Shown here piece by piece: positions 6,416 through 10,116 of a stretch of DNA of 10,116 nucleotides (its first letter is position 1; every line of letters starts with the position of its first letter). The DNA is taken from assembly GCA_017853785.1 (NCBI GenBank), contig JAFMIX010000059.1, positions 1-10,116 of the forward strand, written 5' to 3'. The stretch comes from Verrucomicrobiales bacterium (GTDB lineage: Bacteria > Verrucomicrobiota > Verrucomicrobiia > Limisphaerales > JAFMIX01). Made by a program: the position numbers and the translations under genes. Below the pieces are notes generated by a model. That model searched no databases. It was not told the origin of the DNA and saw nothing but the letters and a program-made list of their open reading frames with translations.

Positions 6416-6440
6416 ATAAACCCATAAAAAAATGCGTCAA
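6413..6440 (-). promoter_or_regulatory. candidate sigma70-type promoter of accBC
   Basis: On the minus strand TTGACG (6435-6440), a 16-nt spacer containing a run of seven T, and TATTCT (6413-6418). The -35 box has five of six consensus bases and the -10 box four of six. The predicted start near 6406 gives a leader of roughly 115 nt before accB. It lies in the most AT-rich stretch of the window, between aroQ and accB, where a promoter is expected. The rest of the gap (6441-6507) shows no clear terminator after aroQ. Confidence 0.5.
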
Positions 6441-6507
6441 GCTATTATTTCGGCGACAAAAACACTCCAAAAATAAGGCTTAAAACGAAGATTTTCCCAG
6501 CCGGAGG

Positions 6508-6939
6508 TCAGCCGTTAACGGTAACAGCCGCCTCTAGTGCTAAAATGTAGGAATTAGCCCCGAATCCGCAAATCTGACCCCGGCAAACGGGGGCAATGAG
6601 GGACTTGTGGCGGAATTCCTCCCGGGCATGGACGTTGGAAAGGTGGATCTCAATGGTCGGCACACCGACTGCCGAGATGGCGTCTCGGAGCGCGACACTG
6701 GTGTGGGTATAGGCGGCGGCGTTGAGGACGATCACATCGAATTTCCCCTTGGATTCCTGAATCCAGGCGACCAGTTCGCCCTCCAGATTCGTCTGGCGGA
6801 AGCCGATTTCCGCGCCCAGTTTTGTCGCCCGCTCGCGGACCTTCACTTCGATGTCCGCCAAAGTCGTCCGGCCATAAATCTCCGGCTCGCGCGTGCCGAG
6901 CAGATTGAGGTTTGGGCCATTGAGGAACAGGATTTTCAT
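6508..6939 (-). CDS. aroQ: type II 3-dehydroquinate dehydratase
   Basis: Dodecameric cytoplasmic enzyme that reversibly dehydrates 3-dehydroquinate to 3-dehydroshikimate, step three of the shikimate pathway. It has 143 residues, the usual length. NGPNLNLLGTREPEIYG (7-23) carries the catalytic Arg17 and Tyr22 in the mobile lid. QTNLEGELVAWI (49-60) follows, then LNAAAYTHTSVALRDA (72-87) with Asn73 and His79. EIHLSNVHAREEFRHKS (97-113) has the active-site His99 and Arg110, and CRGQICGFGANSYILAL completes the fold. Leu52 replaces the His common in SNHEGEL, a position that varies in the family. The ATG lies 14 nt after the stop of the ligase-like gene, indicating co-transcription, and no strong ribosome binding site is visible. 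The aroQ-accB-accC order is seen in many bacteria. Confidence 0.97.
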   Translation of the reverse strand: MKILFLNGPNLNLLGTREPEIYGRTTLADIEVKVRERATKLGAEIGFRQTNLEGELVAWIQESKGKFDVIVLNAAAYTHTSVALRDAISAVGVPTIEIHLSNVHAREEFRHKSLIAPVCRGQICGFGANSYILALEAAVTVNG

Positions 6940-6953
6940 TTAAAGGAGCAAAA

Positions 6954-8288
6954 CTAGCGGTTTTCAGGTGGAGTGTCGAACTCATTTCCGCATCCCAGCA
7001 GCCAGCCAAACAGGGCAAAAGCCGTCCAAGCCAGCGCCGGGATATACAGGCCGAACTCCATCAAACCCTGCAAACTCCAGCCCAGCAACCCCAGCCAAAC
7101 GGCGAATGGTAGCCAATCTCGGTTCGGGGCGAGCCGCCGCCAAGCCAGCCAAAGCGCCCCGCCGATGAATGCCGCATATGCCAGCGCCCCGATCACGCCT
7201 GAATCGGAGGCCTGCTGGAGGTAATCGTTGTGGCCGAGCCGCGCCATTTCGGATTCCGGTCTTTTGATTTGCTTGTAAGGAATCCCAAACGTACCTGGTC
7301 CGGTGCCGAAGAGCGGGTTTGCCGCCGCTATCCGGCCTGCCGCCGCCCAATAATCCCCGCGTGCCGCGGCGCTCGTTGCACCCTTCTTGAAGTATCCGGC
7401 ATAACGCAACGCAAACCCTGCCAATCCAACCGTCAGCACGGCGGTCACCAACAGGAGCTTCGATTTCCAGCCCAGATCCAACTGCAACAACGCCACCAAA
7501 CCCAGCGCCAGCAGAATCAGCCAGCCGCCTTTCGAGCCGCACCAGAATAAACAACCCAGCGCTCCAATCCCGACCAACCCGGCCAAAAGACTGCGTGCCG
7601 CCACGGTCAGACCCGTGAAGCGTTGCCAAATCAGCGTCAACGCCACCGGCAACAAGAGCAGCAGCGCACCCGCCAGCGCGTTCGGGTAGAAGAGCGTTGA
7701 AAAAATCCGGGTGCTCGACATTTTTTTGAGGTATTCAGGCGAAACGGTCTGCAGTTGCGGGTAGATTTCCCTGAAAAAATACTCGCGTGTCGCCTCCAGT
7801 CCGCCAAAGTGCTGCTGCCAGCCGACCAAAATCACTACCACGAGCCCGGCAAGCAGGCCGACAAAGAACGAGGGCGGGCGGCGGTTGGGTGCGAGCGCGA
7901 ACAGGCCGAGGTAAAAGCAGACCGCGCAAGCCGTGAAATGCTTCAGCGTCGCGCGGGTCAGGGTGGCGTCCACGGTGCGCGTGGCGGCGACGAACTGCCA
8001 GATCAGCCAGACCAACGGAAGCAACATCAGCCAGCGCGGGGCGGCAGTTTTCCAGCGGGCGATGAACAGGCCCATGACCACCAAGCCACCCAGCAACCAG
8101 AATCCGACGACCACCGGCCACGCGTTGAACAGCCACTCCCAGCCGTTGGTCGGTCGCTCCACGAGGGTTTCCAGCACGGCCGGGTTGCCAAATTTCAACA
8201 GGGCGAGCCCAAAAAATGCGCCCGCAAATGCGGCGAACCAACCCGCCACCCGGTTTTCGGGCGGCGCGGAGATTTTTCCGGGCTTCAT
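6954..8288 (-). CDS. O-antigen ligase/polymerase family membrane protein
   Basis: Inner-membrane protein of 444 residues from the O-antigen ligase/polymerase superfamily (Wzy_C, PF04932), whose members join or polymerise lipid-linked glycans in the periplasm (WaaL, Wzy) or glycosylate proteins (PglL-type). About 11-12 hydrophobic helices are visible, for example near 15-33, 52-75, 86-103, 117-133, 140-156, 202-222, 233-250, 276-295, 365-383 and 413-432. RIFSTLFYPNALAG (194-207) and GSKGGW (251-256) match the conserved cytoplasmic-side blocks. The periplasmic loop has Arg310, Arg319, NPLFGTGPGTF (324-334) and HNDYLQQASDSGVIG (353-367), including the His expected in the active loop. Which glycan it handles cannot be told; no glycosyltransferase genes are adjacent. 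It begins 6 nt after holB and ends 14 nt before aroQ, so it looks part of that operon. Confidence 0.87.
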   Translation of the reverse strand: MKPGKISAPPENRVAGWFAAFAGAFFGLALLKFGNPAVLETLVERPTNGWEWLFNAWPVVVGFWLLGGLVVMGLFIARWKTAAPRWLMLLPLVWLIWQFVAATRTVDATLTRATLKHFTACAVCFYLGLFALAPNRRPPSFFVGLLAGLVVVILVGWQQHFGGLEATREYFFREIYPQLQTVSPEYLKKMSSTRIFSTLFYPNALAGALLLLLPVALTLIWQRFTGLTVAARSLLAGLVGIGALGCLFWCGSKGGWLILLALGLVALLQLDLGWKSKLLLVTAVLTVGLAGFALRYAGYFKKGATSAAARGDYWAAAGRIAAANPLFGTGPGTFGIPYKQIKRPESEMARLGHNDYLQQASDSGVIGALAYAAFIGGALWLAWRRLAPNRDWLPFAVWLGLLGWSLQGLMEFGLYIPALAWTAFALFGWLLGCGNEFDTPPENR

Positions 8289-8294
8289 GCGCGG

Positions 8295-9320
8295 TCAGAG
8301 GTGGAGCTTGAGCAAGCCGACTTCGAGGGTGAGGGCTTCCTGGACGTTCGTGTGGAGCAGGCGTTGCGTCTGCTCGAGCACGCGGAGATTGTCCATCGCC
8401 TGCTTTGGGGAAAGGCGACGCGCCACCGCCGCCGTGCTGGCGAGCTGCGGCAGATGCAGCAATTCCTCGCCGGAAGTCAGCGTGCGCAGCCACACGTCGC
8501 GCAGCCAGAGTTGGAGGGCGGCCAGCAGTTCGCCGCGCCGCAACCGGTATTCGGCCTCGATGGCGGCAGTGAGTTCTTTTTCCCAGCGCTCGCGCAAATC
8601 CTTTTCGACATCGTTGTATTGCTCCAGCGGCGATTTTCCGGTGAGCGTGGCCTCAATCTGTTCCTTTATCGCGGCGAGTTTCGACACAAGCGAATCGAGC
8701 AGCCGGTAGCGGCCGAGGAGGCTCTTGGTGTCGGTGGCGGCGACTTCGCCGAACTGCGTCACCCATTCCAGCCGGGTGGAATCCAGCTGGCGCTCCGCCG
8801 CGCCGCTGAAATTCAACCGCAGGCAGCGCGAAAGAATCGTCTCCAGCAACCGCTGCGGCTCGGTGGTCAGCAAAATCAGCAGCGATTTCGGCGGCGGTTC
8901 TTCCAGCGTCTTGAGGAAGGCGTTCGCGGCCTCGCTCTTCATGCGGTCGGCGGCGACGATGGCCGCGACCTTGTATTCCGCCTCGGTGGGCTTGAGTTGA
9001 ATCTGCTGCATCAAGTCGCGCATCTGGTCCACGACGATGATGCGCGTCTTGGATTCGGGCCGCACCCAATGGACGTCGGCGTGATTCTCGTGCGCGATTT
9101 TGCGGCAGTTTAGGCATTCATCGCACGAATCCACCGGCACGCCGTCGCGCTTGACTGGCTGCTGGCAGTTCAACGTCTTGGCGAGCGTGCGGGCGAGGGC
9201 TTCGAGTTCATCGAGCGAATGGCCCGTGAAAAGATAGGCGTGCGCCAGCCGGCCGCGCCGCAGCGAACGCTGCAGCAGCTCCACGCCTTGTGCGTGATCG
9301 GGAAAGTCGGTGAACGCCAT
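8295..9320 (-). CDS. holB: DNA polymerase III subunit delta' (clamp-loader)
   Basis: AAA+-fold subunit of the clamp loader that opens and loads the beta sliding clamp. With the ATG at 9320 it has 341 residues (E. coli 334). FPDHAQGVELLQRSLRRGRLAHAYLF is the typical beginning. The Walker A loop is lost: GPxGxGKT is replaced by GHSLDELE (33-40), as expected for a subunit that does not hydrolyse ATP. Cysteines 52, 66, 69 and 72 form the zinc module. SEAANAFLKTLEEPPP (129-144) and the SRC arginine-finger motif (164-166) are diagnostic. The C-terminal helical collar region is divergent. An in-frame TTG at 9357-9359 would add 13 residues, but homology starts at MAFTDFPDHAQG, so the ATG is preferred. 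A -10-like TATAAC (9328-9333) ends 7 nt before it. The next gene starts 6 nt after its stop. Confidence 0.94.
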   Translation of the reverse strand: MAFTDFPDHAQGVELLQRSLRRGRLAHAYLFTGHSLDELEALARTLAKTLNCQQPVKRDGVPVDSCDECLNCRKIAHENHADVHWVRPESKTRIIVVDQMRDLMQQIQLKPTEAEYKVAAIVAADRMKSEAANAFLKTLEEPPPKSLLILLTTEPQRLLETILSRCLRLNFSGAAERQLDSTRLEWVTQFGEVAATDTKSLLGRYRLLDSLVSKLAAIKEQIEATLTGKSPLEQYNDVEKDLRERWEKELTAAIEAEYRLRRGELLAALQLWLRDVWLRTLTSGEELLHLPQLASTAAVARRLSPKQAMDNLRVLEQTQRLLHTNVQEALTLEVGLLKLHL

Positions 9321-9327
9321 CGCGAAA

Positions 9328-9356
9328 GTTATAGTCAGCGGGTGCGGGAAATGGAA
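9328..9356 (-). promoter_or_regulatory. weak candidate promoter of holB
   Basis: TATAAC (9328-9333) on the minus strand matches five of six consensus -10 bases and lies seven bases before the ATG at 9320. The only hexamer at proper distance upstream (TTCCAT, 9351-9356, 17-nt spacer) is poor. It would give a leaderless or nearly leaderless transcript. The rest of the divergent gap to 9462 shows no other convincing signal on either strand. Confidence 0.25.
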
Positions 9357-9462
9357 CAACAGATTTTCGCATCACCCATTCCTCCGGCTTGAAGCTGTCC
9401 GGAAAAGGTCATACACCAACACGAGCCAAAATCTTTTCCCACCCAACCTGCACCTGAATCAT

Positions 9463-9705
9463 ATGAGCCAAAAACCCAGCCAGAAAAACAACCGCCGCCA
9501 GTTCGTCGCCACCTCCGCCTTGGCCTCCTCCTTTCTATTCCTGCCCTGGCTCGGGCGAAAAGCCGCCGAGCGCATCGCCACCCTCACCATCCTGGAAGCG
9601 CGGGAACGCGTGGAACGTGCAGCTGCCTACGAACGCGACCTCGGCTACGAAGTCTTGAAGCTCAAACTGACGGCGCTCCAAGGTCTGCGCCGCCGGAAAT
9701 CGTGA
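9463..9705 (+). CDS. small protein with twin-arginine-like leader, unknown function
   Basis: An 80-residue product not recognised as a known family. The N-terminus is polar and basic (SQKPSQKNN), followed by RRQF (Arg11-Arg12) and a hydrophobic stretch from Val15 to about Leu30 (VATSALASSFLFLPWL). This resembles a Tat export signal, though no clear A-x-A cleavage site follows, so it may stay as a membrane anchor. The remainder (31-80) is charged and predicted helical: GRKAAERIATL, then ARERVERAAAYERDLGY, ending in the basic RRRKS. The ATG at 9463 is preferred because the Tat-like motif is then N-terminal; an upstream in-frame ATG at 9310 would overlap the holB start. There is no Shine-Dalgarno site. 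Its TGA is one base from the stop of the convergent oxidoreductase gene. The reading frame lacks a homologue I can name, so it might be spurious or a remnant. Confidence 0.5.
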   Translation: MSQKPSQKNNRRQFVATSALASSFLFLPWLGRKAAERIATLTILEARERVERAAAYERDLGYEVLKLKLTALQGLRRRKS

Positions 9706-9706
9706 A

Positions 9707-10116
9707 CTACTGTCGGCGGCTCGCGGCAATCAGTTCATTCAGCTGCCATTCCCACGCTGCGCCGTCCAGCGGCAACGCCACAGTCTCGCCAAGCAACGAG
9801 GAATAAACCATCGCGTTCGCCAGTTCCACGGACTGGATGCCCTCCGCGCCGGGTGCGAGCAGCGGCGCGCCGTCGAGCAGGGCGTCCACGAAATTCTGCG
9901 TCAGCGCGGCGTGCGGCGCGGCGGCAGGAGCCAAGTTGATTTCCTCCGTCGTCGTTTCCGGTTTGGTGAAACCCTCTCTGGCCGTGCGGTTGAATTCGAG
10001 CGCGTCCATCGCGTTGGTCGTTAGCGTGAGCCGGTCGGAATCCAACACCAGCCGCCCGCGCGTGCCGGCGATTTCGAGCCGGTTCGTGCCGGGTGCTTCG
10101 CCGGTGCTCGTGGTAA
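9707..10116 (-). CDS. Gfo/Idh/MocA family oxidoreductase, C-terminal part
   Basis: C-terminal part of an NAD(P)-dependent sugar or polyol dehydrogenase-like protein (Gfo/Idh/MocA family). The frame stays open to the right edge; 135 residues end at the TAG at 9707-9709. Upstream of an internal GTG at 10048 the frame continues with STGEAPGTNRLEIAGTRGRL, the family's beta-sheet domain, so that GTG is not the start. NFVDALLDGAPLLAPGAEGI, SVELANAMVYSSLLGETVAL and the ending LNELIAASRR match the conserved C-terminal segment. The N-terminal Rossmann domain and substrate-binding residues lie outside the window, so the substrate is unknown. Verrucomicrobia and Planctomycetes carry many such paralogues, often with Tat signals. 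Confidence 0.9.
   Translation of the reverse strand, partial: TTSTGEAPGTNRLEIAGTRGRLVLDSDRLTLTTNAMDALEFNRTAREGFTKPETTTEEINLAPAAAPHAALTQNFVDALLDGAPLLAPGAEGIQSVELANAMVYSSLLGETVALPLDGAAWEWQLNELIAASRRQ

Noticed and set aside
6512..6521. CCGTTAACGG palindrome at the end of aroQ as a terminator
   Set aside because: It has no loop and no following T-tract on the transcribed strand, and it lies inside coding sequence.
7755..9113. A 452-codon plus-strand frame across the ligase-like gene and holB
   Set aside because: Composition is rich in Arg, Gln and Gly without recognisable motifs, and it runs through two convincing minus-strand genes.
9321..9359. holB start at the TTG at 9357-9359
   Set aside because: The 13 extra residues do not resemble delta' N-termini, and the ATG at 9320 begins exactly where homology begins.
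9310..9462. N-terminal extension of the small plus-strand gene to an ATG at 9310
   Set aside because: It would overlap the holB start on the other strand and bury the twin-arginine motif 60 residues inside the protein.
1..10116. CRISPR array, tRNA or rRNA gene, insertion sequence, phage or defence genes
   Set aside because: Reading both strands showed no regularly spaced repeats, no transposase or integrase motifs, no tRNA cloverleaf and no nuclease/toxin-type proteins; nearly all space is taken by housekeeping or membrane genes.

Overview
The window is about 10 kb of GC-rich, gene-dense bacterial chromosome. Gene content, codon bias and the style of the proteins suggest the Verrucomicrobia/Planctomycetes side of the tree, perhaps a Pedosphaera/Limisphaera-like verrucomicrobium. 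That placement is an inference from protein flavour (a Tat-type leader on a small protein beside a Gfo/Idh/MocA oxidoreductase, few Shine-Dalgarno sites); no rRNA or other marker is present to settle it.

Layout. Left plus-strand block: the 3' part of an AI-2E-family membrane permease (to 881), then mnmA, the tRNA 2-thiouridylase (949-2034). The stops of mnmA and a convergent minus-strand gene are embedded in one 35-nt palindrome. From 9320 leftwards, seven genes lie head to tail on the minus strand: holB-like DNA polymerase III delta' (8295-9320), an O-antigen-ligase-family polytopic membrane protein (6954-8288), aroQ (6508-6939), accB (5813-6292), accC (4378-5760), an orphan type II secretion/type IV pilus F-domain protein (3305-4327) and a class V aminotransferase (2062-3213). 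The right end holds a small plus-strand gene with a twin-arginine-like leader (9463-9705), which meets the C-terminal part of a Gfo/Idh/MocA oxidoreductase (9707 to the edge) tail to tail with a single base between the stop codons.

How it works together. aroQ-accB-accC is the classical bacterial arrangement: dehydroquinate dehydratase of the shikimate pathway beside the carrier and biotin carboxylase of acetyl-CoA carboxylase, which feeds fatty acid synthesis. accB has its own candidate promoter, a roughly 115-nt leader with two inverted repeats, and the clearest ribosome binding site in the window. holB, the ligase-like gene and aroQ are spaced 6 and 14 nt apart and look co-transcribed. The F-domain gene is cut off from the aminotransferase by a long AT-rich inverted repeat, and the aminotransferase has a -10-like box close to its start.

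The window is largely housekeeping. No mobile element, CRISPR array, tRNA/rRNA gene, toxin-antitoxin pair or defence system was seen. The items most worth a second look are the two intergenic inverted repeats, the accB leader, the recurring -10-like hexamers 7-8 nt before start codons (possible leaderless mRNAs), the small Tat-leader protein and the orphan F-domain gene behind accBC. No intergenic stretch exceeds 300 bases; the longest is 6293-6507.
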